Under the pieces are notes generated by a model, which saw nothing but the letters and a program-made list of their open reading frames with translations, had not been told where the DNA came from and made no database searches. Shown here in pieces: positions 42,334-51,273 of a DNA stretch of 64,000 nt; position 1 is the stretch's first letter; each line of letters begins with the position of its first letter. Both the position numbers and the translations under genes were made by a program. Origin of the DNA: Brevibacillus humidisoli (GTDB taxonomy: Bacteria; Bacillota; Bacilli; Brevibacillales; Brevibacillaceae); the NCBI RefSeq assembly GCF_020923435.1, contig NZ_CP087263.1, positions 124,001 through 188,000 on the forward strand, in the 5' to 3' direction.

Positions 42334-43598
42334 GCAGCTTACTGATGATCATTACCTTCTTTTTCTGGCTGCTCCTGTTCTACTATTCGCTCCTGACGGT
42401 GGCGGGCCTGCTCTATCGGGTGCGGAGCAAACCACCGTCGCAACTGGAGCGTTACCCTAGTGTAGCGATCCTTATACCGGCCCACAACGAAGCGGTTGTT
42501 ATCGCTGATACCCTGTACGCGATGAGCAAAATCAAGTATCCCGGCGATCTGCAGATCTACGTGCTAAATGATTGTTCTCAGGATGAGACAGGAGAGATTG
42601 CTCAGTATTATGAGCACTCATACCCCTATTTTCATCATGTCCACGTCCCGCCAGGCGAGCCCAGAGGGAAAGCGCGTGTGCTCAATTACGGCATCTCCGT
42701 GACGGAGTCGGACTACATCTGTGTCTACGATGCAGACAATCAGCCAGAGCCGGAGAGCGTGAGATTGTTGGTAGAAGCAGCGGAAACGGTTCCCGGTGCC
42801 GTCGGTGCCGTCGGCTATGTGAAGACGATGAACGAGTCGGCCAACTGGTTGACCCGGATGATTGCCCTGGAGTTCTCCACCTTTCAGTTGCTGATGCAGT
42901 CCGGCCGCTGGATGCTGTTTCAGCTCGGGTCACTGACCGGCACCAACATGCTGGTCAAACGACGAGACTTGCTGGATGCCGGTGGATATGATCCGTATGC
43001 GCTGGCAGAAGACGCCGATTTAACCGTGACACTGACAGAACGGGGAGGGCTCTTGCTCATCGTTCCAGAGGCTCGCACCTGGGAACAAGAGCCGGAAACG
43101 ATCAGGGTATGGTTGAGGCAGCGGACACGCTGGATGCAGGGGAATCTGTATCTGCTGGAAAAGGCGATGAAAAACCCGTGCATGTTCAAGGGGCGCAATC
43201 TATTCAATACAGCCCAATTGCTGTTGGTCTATGTGTGCTTTACCGGATTCCTCCTGGTGTCGGATCTCTGGTTTCTGTTCGGGCTGTTTGGCATGACCGA
43301 TCTGGCCCAGGCGGTACAGGTGCCTCTGCTGATCCTCTGGTTTGAATCGTGGCTGATCTACTATGTTCAACTCGTATCTGCCCAAATGGTTGACAAAGTG
43401 ATCAGGCCGCTGGATTTGCTCGTATCGTTCGTGATGTACTTTTCCTATTCCCAGCTTTGGCTGTTCATTTTGTTGCGGGCGCTTTACTTCCAAATCAAGC
43501 TGAAGCGAACAAAAAAAGCGCCCGTCTGGGACAAAACGGATCGCTTCCAACAGGCTGGACAGCAGGACAAATCGTCGAGAATGCGCCTGCTGCCATAG
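42330..43598 (+). CDS. Family 2 glycosyltransferase (processive, BcsA/IcaA-like)
   Basis: 422 residues from ATG 42330, overlapping the preceding gene by four bases. One N-terminal helix, the GT-A catalytic domain with VAILIPAHNEA, DADNQPEPES (DxD), ALAEDADLTV (catalytic Asp) and RQRTRWMQGN (QxxRW), and four C-terminal helices. The QxxRW motif marks processive synthases that polymerise and export beta-linked polysaccharide. With the degenerate GGDEF partner it looks like a minimal c-di-GMP-controlled exopolysaccharide system, though no other polysaccharide gene is present. Confidence 0.88.
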   Translation: MSSLLMIITFFFWLLLFYYSLLTVAGLLYRVRSKPPSQLERYPSVAILIPAHNEAVVIADTLYAMSKIKYPGDLQIYVLNDCSQDETGEIAQYYEHSYPYFHHVHVPPGEPRGKARVLNYGISVTESDYICVYDADNQPEPESVRLLVEAAETVPGAVGAVGYVKTMNESANWLTRMIALEFSTFQLLMQSGRWMLFQLGSLTGTNMLVKRRDLLDAGGYDPYALAEDADLTVTLTERGGLLLIVPEARTWEQEPETIRVWLRQRTRWMQGNLYLLEKAMKNPCMFKGRNLFNTAQLLLVYVCFTGFLLVSDLWFLFGLFGMTDLAQAVQVPLLILWFESWLIYYVQLVSAQMVDKVIRPLDLLVSFVMYFSYSQLWLFILLRALYFQIKLKRTKKAPVWDKTDRFQQAGQQDKSSRMRLLP

Positions 43599-43628
43599 CT
43601 CTGGTTCTTTTCGCAGCTCCAATTCTTT

Positions 43629-44393
43629 TTAAGGTCTGTGCCCCAACTGCTCCGACATTTCTGATGTGATCTGAAGCAGATGGTTGCGGATCGAGTCAAC
43701 CTGCGGTTGCACACGGTCAGTTGGACCAATCACGCTCACAGCTGCAACCACCTGATCGGTTGCGTCGAACACCGGAGCAGCCATTCCCGTCACTCCCTGA
43801 TTGCGGCGATTCCAGCTCATCTCATAGCCTCTCTCTTTGATTTGCCGCAAGTTTTCTTTAATCTCCTCCACGCTAGCAAAGGATTGCGGCGTGTATTTTT
43901 TTAGCTCCACATCTGACAGTACTTCCTGCTGGAAGGCATCGGATTGATAGGCAAGCAGAACACGTGAACCGCTCGTTGCATAAGGCGGAAAACGACGGTA
44001 GATTTCCACGTTGAAGCGGATGGGATGAGGTGAATCCAGTTTGGCAACGTAGAGTGCATCGGTTTTGTCGAGAATGCAAAGAACCACTAATTCCTTGGTC
44101 TGCGCAAGCAGTTGATTGAGGTAGGGAGCAGAAAAGTCGACAATATCGTGGTTTTTGATTACTTTGTTGCCCAACTCCAATAACGTGTATCCCAGAGTGT
44201 ACTGCTTGGTTGCCTCATTTTGCCGAATAAATCCTTCAGACTCAAGCGTTGCCAAGATCTTGTGCACGGCCCCCTTTGACAGTTGCAACCGCTTACTTAA
44301 CTCCGTGACACCCAACTCTTTGGGGGAATCTAGAAACACTTTTAAAAGCTTGCAGCTGTTACGTACAGAAGAAAGGAAGTTCTCCATCGTCAT
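43629..44393 (-). CDS. IclR-family transcriptional regulator
   Basis: 254 residues from ATG 44393 (or 44387). Winged helix with LGVTELSKRLQLSKGAVHKI and LESEGFIRQNEATKQYTLGY, then the effector domain with YVAKLDSPHPIRF, YATSGSRVLLAY and GYEMSWNRRNQGVTGMAAPVF. It faces a polyamine-type ABC importer operon across a 220-base region with palindromes and is probably its regulator, with a small carboxylate or the imported compound as effector. Confidence 0.93.
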   Translation of the reverse strand: MTMENFLSSVRNSCKLLKVFLDSPKELGVTELSKRLQLSKGAVHKILATLESEGFIRQNEATKQYTLGYTLLELGNKVIKNHDIVDFSAPYLNQLLAQTKELVVLCILDKTDALYVAKLDSPHPIRFNVEIYRRFPPYATSGSRVLLAYQSDAFQQEVLSDVELKKYTPQSFASVEEIKENLRQIKERGYEMSWNRRNQGVTGMAAPVFDATDQVVAAVSVIGPTDRVQPQVDSIRNHLLQITSEMSEQLGHRP

Positions 44394-44513
44394 AAAGCCC
44401 CTTTAAAAAATCAGTCTTAGGAAAATAATTACTAGTCTACCACAATTCAAGCAAAAAAACGTGGAAAGCGCAATCGACAACCCGGCGTGGTGCTTTTCTC
44501 AGATTTAGTTGAA

Positions 44514-44584
44514 TTGTCAGTCCCTTTATGCTAGTATAGCATAGTAGTTTCCTAATTGGAAACACTGTTCATATATAGTGAACA
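44514..44584. promoter_or_regulatory. Importer promoter region with three palindromes
   Basis: ATGCTA-GTA-TAGCAT (44528-44542), GTTTCC-TAATT-GGAAAC (44547-44563) and TGTTCA-TATATAG-TGAACA (44566-44584) are perfect inverted repeats in a row. TTGTCA at 44514 and TATAGC at 44535 may be -35/-10 boxes. The second and third palindromes have the size of IclR sites and would cover the transcription start. Which one IclR binds is inference. Confidence 0.6.
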
Positions 44585-44616
44585 ACATTTGAGAACAAGA
44601 GGGGTTGATTGTCGTG

Positions 44617-45729
44617 ATGAAAAAGGCATTATCCGTATTATCCGTCATGTCGCTGGTTGGATTGCTGCTGGCTGGCTGTGGGAACTCCGAGCCCCAACCC
44701 GCTGCATCTAATCAGACGACGTCGGGAGGGAATGCAGGCAGCGAGGTTCAAATGGAAGGAGAACTGGTAGTTGCCGGCAATGGTTCTACTGTAGAGAAGT
44801 TAATGAAAGACAAGATTTTCAAAAAGTTTAATGAGAAATATCCAAACGTAAAGCTTACTTATGTTCCTGGTGTCTCAACAGAGATCGTCGCCCAGGTGAA
44901 AGCACAGAAAAATGCGCCCCAGATTGACGTGGCTGTGATTGAAGGCGGCGAGCAGGAGAAAGGGCACCAAGCTGGACTTTGGGAGCCTATCACAGAAAAA
45001 GACGTACCTAACATGAACAAGGTTCCCAAAGAGTATCATGTAAGCGATAACAGTGGCGTTACCGTGAACGTGACGCCGATCGGCATTTCCTACAATGCCA
45101 AGCTGGTTGAGGAGAAAGGACTGCCGATCCCAAAATCCTGGAACGATCTGACCAAACCAGAGATGAAGGGCTACATCACAATGGCTGGCATCACCAGCAA
45201 CTTCGGACGTTCTCCACTGATCATGCTCTCGTATGCGAACGGTGGATCGGAGAAAGATATGGACCCTGGCTTTGAGAAGTTGAAGATCATTGCAGGGTAT
45301 ATGCCTACCTTTGCCAAAAGCTCTGCCCAACTGATGCAAAACCTGCAAAACGAAAGTGCCGCCTACACCACCTGGACGATGGCGCGCAGTCTGGTGCTGA
45401 AAGACTCAGGTCTGCCGCTCGAATTCGTCTTCCCGGAAGAGGGAGGAAACGCCGTGCTGACCGTCGCATCGCAGGTAAAAGGAGCACAACATCCGGTAGC
45501 GGCCAAGGCGTTTATTGATTTTCTGTTGACCGATGAAATCCAGACGATGTATGCGACCGACCTGTTCTACAGCCCGTCGGTAGACGTCAAGCTGCCTGAT
45601 GATGTAGCGAAAATGCTGGAGTTTGACCGCAGCAAGGTAGTGACGTTTGACAACGATGTAGTGGCAAGCAAAACAGCCGAGTGGCTTGACCGCTTCAACA
45701 AGGAAGTCGCACCATTGGCAGGAAAGTAG
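44617..45729 (+). CDS. ABC importer substrate-binding lipoprotein, spermidine/putrescine (PotD) type
   Basis: 370 residues from ATG 44617 (MKKALSVLSVMS) with AGAGGGG upstream; the frame is open 12 bases further. Lipobox LLAGC, Cys about 21. Core motifs: VVAGNGSTVEKLMKDKIFKK, VDVAVIEGGEQ, PIGISYNAKLVEEKGLPIPK and SWNDLTKPEMKGYI, typical of the PotD/AfuA-like cluster. First gene of a five-gene operon with an ATPase, two permeases and an M20 hydrolase. Ligand may be an N-acylated amino acid, folate-like compound or polyamine; the hydrolase favours a peptide-like bond. Confidence 0.9.
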   Translation: MKKALSVLSVMSLVGLLLAGCGNSEPQPAASNQTTSGGNAGSEVQMEGELVVAGNGSTVEKLMKDKIFKKFNEKYPNVKLTYVPGVSTEIVAQVKAQKNAPQIDVAVIEGGEQEKGHQAGLWEPITEKDVPNMNKVPKEYHVSDNSGVTVNVTPIGISYNAKLVEEKGLPIPKSWNDLTKPEMKGYITMAGITSNFGRSPLIMLSYANGGSEKDMDPGFEKLKIIAGYMPTFAKSSAQLMQNLQNESAAYTTWTMARSLVLKDSGLPLEFVFPEEGGNAVLTVASQVKGAQHPVAAKAFIDFLLTDEIQTMYATDLFYSPSVDVKLPDDVAKMLEFDRSKVVTFDNDVVASKTAEWLDRFNKEVAPLAGK

Positions 45730-45737
45730 GTGTCATC

Positions 45738-46835
45738 TTGAGCAACATGATCGACGTGGAACTGCGCAACATCGAAAAAAGGTTTCAGAACAATGTCGTG
45801 GTAAAGAACTTTAATCTGCAGGTCGAGCAAGGAGAGTTCGTCTCCTTCCTCGGCCCCTCCGGCTGCGGCAAGACGACCACATTAAACATGATTGCCGGGT
45901 TTCTGGAGCCGGATGGAGGGGATCTGCTGATCAAGGGAAAGCGGATGAACGGCGTTCCTCCCTATAAGCGAGAGTTAGGTATGGTGTTTCAGACCTATTC
46001 GCTGTTCCCGCACATGACAGTGGCGGAAAATGTGGGGTATGGTTTGAAGCTGCGCAAAGTGGGCAAGGCGGAGATTGCGGAACGGGTAGAGCGGGTGCTC
46101 AAACTGGTGAAATTACCGCAGGTCGCTGATCGTTATCCCAAGCAGCTTTCCGGCGGACAGCGGCAGCGGATTGCCATCGCACGGGCGCTGGTCATTGAAC
46201 CGTCGCTGCTGCTGCTCGATGAGCCGCTCAGCAACCTGGATGCGAAACTGCGTGAAGAATTGCGTGACGAATTAAAGCGGCTCCATCAGGAAATCGGCGT
46301 AACCACGATCTTTGTTACCCATGATCAGGAGGAAGCACTCTCCTTGTCCGACCGCATTGTCGTGCTGAACGATGGCCATGTCGAACAAATCGGTACGCCC
46401 GCCGAGATCTACAACCATCCAGCTTCCGAATTCGTCCACACCTTTATCGGCAAAACAAACAAGCTGACCGGAAAGGTGACGGAGGTCGGGCAGGATCGGT
46501 TTACTGTGTTGACGGACAGTGGATTGGTTATCGAGACAGCGGCTCAAAGGCAATCGTTCGATGTAGGACAGGAGGTTCACGTGTTTATCCGTCCGGAAAA
46601 AATCAGATTGTTCCCAGCTGAGGAAATGGCGGCAAACGGTGGTGTTGGACAGCTTGTCATGACATCGTTCCTGGGGGCTTTTACCGAGTGTGAGGTGCGG
46701 ATTGGCGAGCAATTGCTCTCGGTAAAAGTGCAGATGATGGAGCAGGATATCGATCTGAGGCAGGGGCAGACAGTAGGCTGCAGCTGGAATCGTGAGGATG
46801 TTCTGCTGATGCCGACCGAGAGGGATGCGAGATGA
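45738..46835 (+). CDS. ABC importer ATP-binding subunit (PotA type)
   Basis: 365 residues from TTG 45738 (ATG 45747 possible). Walker A GPSGCGKTTT, Q-loop FQTYSLFPHMTV, signature LSGGQRQRIAIARAL, Walker B LLLLDEPLSNLD, H-loop FVTHDQEEAL, and a C-terminal TOBE domain (HVFIRPEKIRLFPAE). Membrane-associated ATPase of the polyamine/iron-type importer encoded by its neighbours. Stop overlaps the first permease start. Confidence 0.94.
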   Translation: MSNMIDVELRNIEKRFQNNVVVKNFNLQVEQGEFVSFLGPSGCGKTTTLNMIAGFLEPDGGDLLIKGKRMNGVPPYKRELGMVFQTYSLFPHMTVAENVGYGLKLRKVGKAEIAERVERVLKLVKLPQVADRYPKQLSGGQRQRIAIARALVIEPSLLLLDEPLSNLDAKLREELRDELKRLHQEIGVTTIFVTHDQEEALSLSDRIVVLNDGHVEQIGTPAEIYNHPASEFVHTFIGKTNKLTGKVTEVGQDRFTVLTDSGLVIETAAQRQSFDVGQEVHVFIRPEKIRLFPAEEMAANGGVGQLVMTSFLGAFTECEVRIGEQLLSVKVQMMEQDIDLRQGQTVGCSWNREDVLLMPTERDAR

Positions 46836-47674
46836 CGAGGCGCCTGTCTATCCTGCTTTTAACAGCCCCCAGCATGATCGTTCTGCTGGGCGTGTTTCTC
46901 ATTCCCATGTTGATGATGTTCTTGCTCAGCTTACAAGACGAGACCGAGCAGTTCAGTCTGCAGAATTACCTGTTGCTGGTCCAAGATCCATACTACTTGG
47001 AACTTCTGGGCCGCACCATTCGGGTCAGTCTTTGGACAGTGCTGTGCACATTGGTGCTCGGCTTTCCCGTCGCCATGTTTATGGCCGGAGCATCAGGACG
47101 TATGCGGGGCATCGTGGCCATGCTTATTCTGGCACCTCATCTCATTAGCGTGGTGATCCGCAACTTCGGTTGGGTGGTGATCCTCGGAGAGAAAGGCTGG
47201 ATCAACGAGACGCTGCTCTCGCTGGGTGTGATCGATCAGCCGCTCCGCTTGCTGTACAACGAGCTAGGCGTGGTGATCGGCTTGACCGATGCCTTTATCG
47301 CTTACATGGTGCTGGCGATTGCCACTAGTCTGTACGCGATCGACACCTCCCTGTACAAAGCGTCTGCGATCTTGGGAGCATCCCACATCCGCACGTTCTT
47401 TACCGTTACGCTGCCTCTCAGCCTGCCCGGAGTGGTGGCGGGGATTACACTGGTATTCAGCTTGTCGATGAGTGCATTCGTCACGCCAGCCCTGATGGGG
47501 GGCACATCGGTCAAGGTGATCCCGGTGAGCGCGTATGAACAAATCATGACGACACTCAATTGGCCGTTGGGCGCTGCGCTCGCCTTCATGCTGTTGGGGA
47601 GCAGCATTCTGCTCGTCACGCTGTTTGCACGGCTGGTGGAGACGAAACGGTATAAAGAGGTGTTCTCGGCATGA
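46832..47674 (+). CDS. ABC importer permease, PotB type
   Basis: 280 residues, six helices, start ATG 46832 in a four-base overlap with the ATPase stop. Carries the EAA-type loop in YKASAILGASHIRTFFTVTL-like sequence and an early periplasmic segment as in PotB. Forms a heterodimer with the next gene product. Overlap with the next start (ATGA) again shows coupling. Confidence 0.92.
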   Translation: MTRRLSILLLTAPSMIVLLGVFLIPMLMMFLLSLQDETEQFSLQNYLLLVQDPYYLELLGRTIRVSLWTVLCTLVLGFPVAMFMAGASGRMRGIVAMLILAPHLISVVIRNFGWVVILGEKGWINETLLSLGVIDQPLRLLYNELGVVIGLTDAFIAYMVLAIATSLYAIDTSLYKASAILGASHIRTFFTVTLPLSLPGVVAGITLVFSLSMSAFVTPALMGGTSVKVIPVSAYEQIMTTLNWPLGAALAFMLLGSSILLVTLFARLVETKRYKEVFSA

Positions 47675-48471
47675 AAAAGATCAATTGGCTTGGAGTTCTT
47701 ACGATTGTCGTCCTGATACTCGTCAACCTGCCGTTTCTGATCATTATCCCCAGTTCGTTTACAGCTGCCGGCTACCTCGCCTTTCCGCCGGACGGGTTCT
47801 CTTGGCAGTGGTATGCCAAGATATTTGACCGGCCTGAGTTTATCGATTCATTTTTGTTCAGCTTGCAGTTGGCCGCCGTTACGGCGGTACTGTCCACATT
47901 GATCGGAACGTTGGCGGCATTCGCCCTGTCCAAATACACATTTCGCGGAAGCCGTGTGTTGAACGCCTTGATGCTGTCTCCGCTTACCGTACCTACACTG
48001 ATTATCGGGATCGCTGCGTTGATGTTTTTTACCCGCATCGGGTTAGCGGGGACGTTTACTGGTCTGCTGCTTGCCCATATCCTGATCTCGATCCCGTACG
48101 TCGTGCGGCTCGTGCTGACCGGTCTCAGCACGTTCGACTACACATTGGAGAAAGCCGGATACATGCTTGGAGCGAGACCTCTGCGCGTCTTTTGGGATGT
48201 TACCCTTCCGCTGATCCGTCCAGCGATCGTCTCGGGAATGATTTTTTCGTTCCTGACGTCCTTTGACAACGTGACCGTATCGCTGTTCCTGGTTGCACCT
48301 GGCACGACAACCCTGCCGCTGACCATTTTCAGCTACATGCAGGAGACACTTGATCCTTTGGTGGCTTCGGTCTCCACCGTCGTGATCCTGTTGAGTCTGG
48401 TGTTCATCGTGCTGCTGGAAAAAGTATACGGCTTGGAGCGGTTGTTCGGGCTTAACTCCCAATCACATTAA
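47671..48471 (+). CDS. ABC importer permease, PotC type
   Basis: 266 residues, six helices, ATG 47671 overlapping the previous stop. EAA loop EKAGYMLGARPLRVFWDVTL and LIRPAIVSGMIFSFLTSFDN are typical. Partner of the PotB-type permease. The M20 hydrolase gene begins 18 bases later. Confidence 0.93.
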   Translation: MKKINWLGVLTIVVLILVNLPFLIIIPSSFTAAGYLAFPPDGFSWQWYAKIFDRPEFIDSFLFSLQLAAVTAVLSTLIGTLAAFALSKYTFRGSRVLNALMLSPLTVPTLIIGIAALMFFTRIGLAGTFTGLLLAHILISIPYVVRLVLTGLSTFDYTLEKAGYMLGARPLRVFWDVTLPLIRPAIVSGMIFSFLTSFDNVTVSLFLVAPGTTTLPLTIFSYMQETLDPLVASVSTVVILLSLVFIVLLEKVYGLERLFGLNSQSH

Positions 48472-48489
48472 TTGGAGATGGAGAAGACC

Positions 48490-49626
48490 ATGTCGGTTCA
48501 AACCAATATGCAAGAGAAGATGCACCAATTTTTACAGTTGCTTGAACAAAGCGTTAACGTAGATTCTCCCTCCAGGGACAAACGACAAGGCGATCAGATG
48601 GCGGAGTGGTATGCACGACAGTTTGTACAGTTGACGGATGGCAGGGTAGAGCGAATTGCCAATCCGACCTATGGAGACCAGCTTCGCTGTACGGTCGGCA
48701 GTGGTGACAAGCAGATCCTTTTGATCGGACATTACGATACGGTCTGGCCGCTGGGGGAATCAGCACGACGCCCCTTTCGTGTCGAGGATGGGAAAGCATA
48801 CGGCCCTGGCGTATACGATATGAAAGCAGGGGTGCTGCAGGCGATGTATGCCTTGCACCTGCTGCTGTTAGCGGATCGGCTGCCGATGGACAAAAAAGTG
48901 GTCCTGCTGCTCAACAGTGACGAAGAGATTGGCAGCCCGTCATCACGTTCGCTGATTGAGCAGGAGGCTCGCGGCTCGGCAGCCGTCTTTGTACTGGAAC
49001 CACCGGCGGAGCCGGGTGGAGCGCTAAAAACATGGCGCAAGGGAAGTGCGCATTACCGGTTGAGAGTGCAGGGAATCTCAGCCCATGCCGGTGTCGATCA
49101 CGGCAAAGGTGTCTCCGCGATTGAGGAACTGGCCGGACAAATCAAATATCTGCACTCGCTGACCGATTATGAGATCGGGACAACGGTAAATGTCGGACTG
49201 ATCAAAGGTGGGATTGGCGCCAATGTGGTCGCCGACCAGGCGGAAGCGGAGATTGATGTCAGGATGAAGACGACAGAAGAAGCTTCTCGTCTGGAAGCAT
49301 TGATGGCAAAGCTGCAGCCTACATTGGCCGGTACGAAACTTACTGTGAGCGGTGGTATCCGCCGCCCCCCGATGCAGCGGACCGAGCAGATTGCGGGTCT
49401 CTATCTGTTGGCCAAATCGATTGCCGCCGATCAGTTGGGCTTCGAATTGGCGGAATCGGGCACCGGTGGCGTCAGCGACGGCAATTTTGCCGCAGCTTGT
49501 GGTGCACCGACGCTGGATGGATTGGGCGCCAGAGGTGGATATGCCCACTCGCCCAATGAGTTTATTTATCTGGATGAGGTACCCAAGCGGACTGCTCTGC
49601 TGGCCGGATTGGTGGAACAGTGCTGA
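48490..49626 (+). CDS. M20-family metallopeptidase (carboxypeptidase G2-like)
   Basis: 378 residues from ATG 48490, with GGAGATGGAGAAG upstream; the frame extends to a TTG at 48472. Zinc ligands and catalytic residues: His81 in GHYDTVW, Asp110 in YGPGVYDMKAG, the Glu pair 145-146 in NSDEEIGSPSS and the C-terminal GGYAHSPNEF histidine. A dimerisation domain sits at about 190-290 (ISAHAGVDHGKGVSAIEELA). The family removes C-terminal glutamate or hydrolyses N-acyl amino acids. Being the last gene of the importer operon and lacking a signal peptide, it should act in the cytoplasm on the imported compound. Confidence 0.9.
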   Translation: MSVQTNMQEKMHQFLQLLEQSVNVDSPSRDKRQGDQMAEWYARQFVQLTDGRVERIANPTYGDQLRCTVGSGDKQILLIGHYDTVWPLGESARRPFRVEDGKAYGPGVYDMKAGVLQAMYALHLLLLADRLPMDKKVVLLLNSDEEIGSPSSRSLIEQEARGSAAVFVLEPPAEPGGALKTWRKGSAHYRLRVQGISAHAGVDHGKGVSAIEELAGQIKYLHSLTDYEIGTTVNVGLIKGGIGANVVADQAEAEIDVRMKTTEEASRLEALMAKLQPTLAGTKLTVSGGIRRPPMQRTEQIAGLYLLAKSIAADQLGFELAESGTGGVSDGNFAAACGAPTLDGLGARGGYAHSPNEFIYLDEVPKRTALLAGLVEQC

Positions 49627-49642
49627 ATGGAAACGGGATCAT

Positions 49643-51082
49643 TTAGGATCGAATCGGCAGTGCGATGTCTACCGTCGTTCCTTTGTTTCGTTGGCTGGTG
49701 ATCTGGATTTGCCCGCCGTGATCCTTCATGATTTTATTGCTGATCATCAAGCCAAGTCCGGTCCCGGTATCTTTGGTCGTATAAAACGGTTCTCCCAACT
49801 TGGGAATCAGCTCAGAGGGAATACCGCAGCCGTTGTCGGCAAAGCGGATTAAGATCTGGTCGTCTCGTTTGCTGGCCTGGATGACGATCTTGCCTCCGTG
49901 GATGACCGCTTCCATTGCGTTTTTCAAAATGTTGATAAAAACCTGTTTCAACTGATTTTCTTCACAATCGACCAGCAGCGGAGTCGTATCAAACTGGGTG
50001 ATGATATCGATGCTTTGCAGATTGGCTTCCGATCGTAACAGAGTGACCACATTACTCAGGATATCCCGGACGTCCCTTTGCTTCATCTGAAGGCTTTGCG
50101 GCTTTGCCAGGATCAGCATTTCACTCACAATCAGATTGATTCGTTCCAGTTCTGACAGCATGATGTCGGTAAATGTTTTGTGCTCGGGCAGCAGCGGCTG
50201 CAGATACTGGACAAACCCTTTGAGTGATGTCAGCGGATTGCGGATTTCATGGGCGATCCCGGCGGCCAGTTGGCCGATCACGGAGAGTTTTTCCGTTTTA
50301 CGGAGAAACTCTTCGTTTTGTTTTCGTTCCGTTACATTTCGTTCTACGACCAGGATGTTTTCCACTTCCTGCCGCTCGTTGAGGATCGGGACGGCTCGGG
50401 CTTCCAGATAGACCCATGAGCCGTTTTTATGCTGGGCCCTGTACTCCACCTGAACAGTCTTTTTTTCTACTGCCAACGTTTGATAGGTAGAGGTGACACG
50501 GGCGAGATCGTCAGGGTGAATTCTGCTTGTCACGTCGGCAGACATGTACTCTTCTTGGCTTAACCCGGAGTGAAGTTGAATAGAGGGAGAGATGAACTTT
50601 TGCTTTAGTTGGAGGTCGTAGATCCCGATGATATCGTTGGTCGCTTCGATCAGCAGACGGTACTGTGCTACGTTTTCCCGGAGTTCTTCGATTGTTTTTG
50701 TTTCGGCGGTGGTATCCTTCGATATGGTGCAGATGCCGACGATTGTTCCTGCTTTGTCCCGAAGCGGGGAGCAGGAGAGACTGACAGGAAATAAACTGCC
50801 GTCCTTTCGCCTAGCTGTTGTTTTGTAGCCAGATACCCGCTCACCGGAACGGATCCGCTGCCATAGCGCTTCGTATTCTTTAATGGCATCGCCCGGGATG
50901 AAGCAGAACGGCTCGTTCATCGCCTCTTCCTCACTCCAGCCGTATGTGGCTGTATAAGCGGTGTTCGCCATGATCATTTGTCCTTCCAGATCGAGGACGT
51001 AGAGTGCATCAGCTGCGTCGTGGAAAAATGAGTGAACAATATCGTCACTGTCCGGCATCAGCCGTAGAGATAGATTTCTCAT
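49643..51082 (-). CDS. PAS-domain sensor histidine kinase, soluble
   Basis: 479 residues from ATG 51082 (GGGAAGG upstream). No membrane helix. Two PAS domains, each with its PAC-like end (ALYVLDLEGQMIMANTAYT; SRIHPDDLARVTSTYQTLAVEKK), then HisKA with GIAHEIRNPLTSLKGFVQYL and a full HATPase domain (NILKNAMEAV, FADNGCGIP, GTGLGLMIS). This is the architecture of Bacillales sporulation or energy-sensing kinases such as KinA/KinE. No response regulator is adjacent, which fits a phosphorelay feeder. It diverges from the fusion-protein locus, and ends beside the M20 gene. Confidence 0.92.
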   Translation of the reverse strand: MRNLSLRLMPDSDDIVHSFFHDAADALYVLDLEGQMIMANTAYTATYGWSEEEAMNEPFCFIPGDAIKEYEALWQRIRSGERVSGYKTTARRKDGSLFPVSLSCSPLRDKAGTIVGICTISKDTTAETKTIEELRENVAQYRLLIEATNDIIGIYDLQLKQKFISPSIQLHSGLSQEEYMSADVTSRIHPDDLARVTSTYQTLAVEKKTVQVEYRAQHKNGSWVYLEARAVPILNERQEVENILVVERNVTERKQNEEFLRKTEKLSVIGQLAAGIAHEIRNPLTSLKGFVQYLQPLLPEHKTFTDIMLSELERINLIVSEMLILAKPQSLQMKQRDVRDILSNVVTLLRSEANLQSIDIITQFDTTPLLVDCEENQLKQVFINILKNAMEAVIHGGKIVIQASKRDDQILIRFADNGCGIPSELIPKLGEPFYTTKDTGTGLGLMISNKIMKDHGGQIQITSQRNKGTTVDIALPIRS

Positions 51083-51273
51083 TCTTTCCCATACCTTCCC
51101 TATCAAGATTAAGGGGCACCCGTTTCTCTACATGATAGTATTCCATCCAGATCTGCCAAACCCTTCTTATTTGTGGTTCCTGATGGAATATAAGGAGGAT
51201 ATATGCAGTGTTTGTCGAAAAGTGGAAAAAGAAGAGGTTTTTTATCTCCGGTTTCAGGGGAGGTGGGTCAGGG

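Noticed and set aside
49078-49548. 156-codon minus-strand frame inside the M20 gene
   Set aside because: Shadow of the peptidase coding sequence with no start site or family features.
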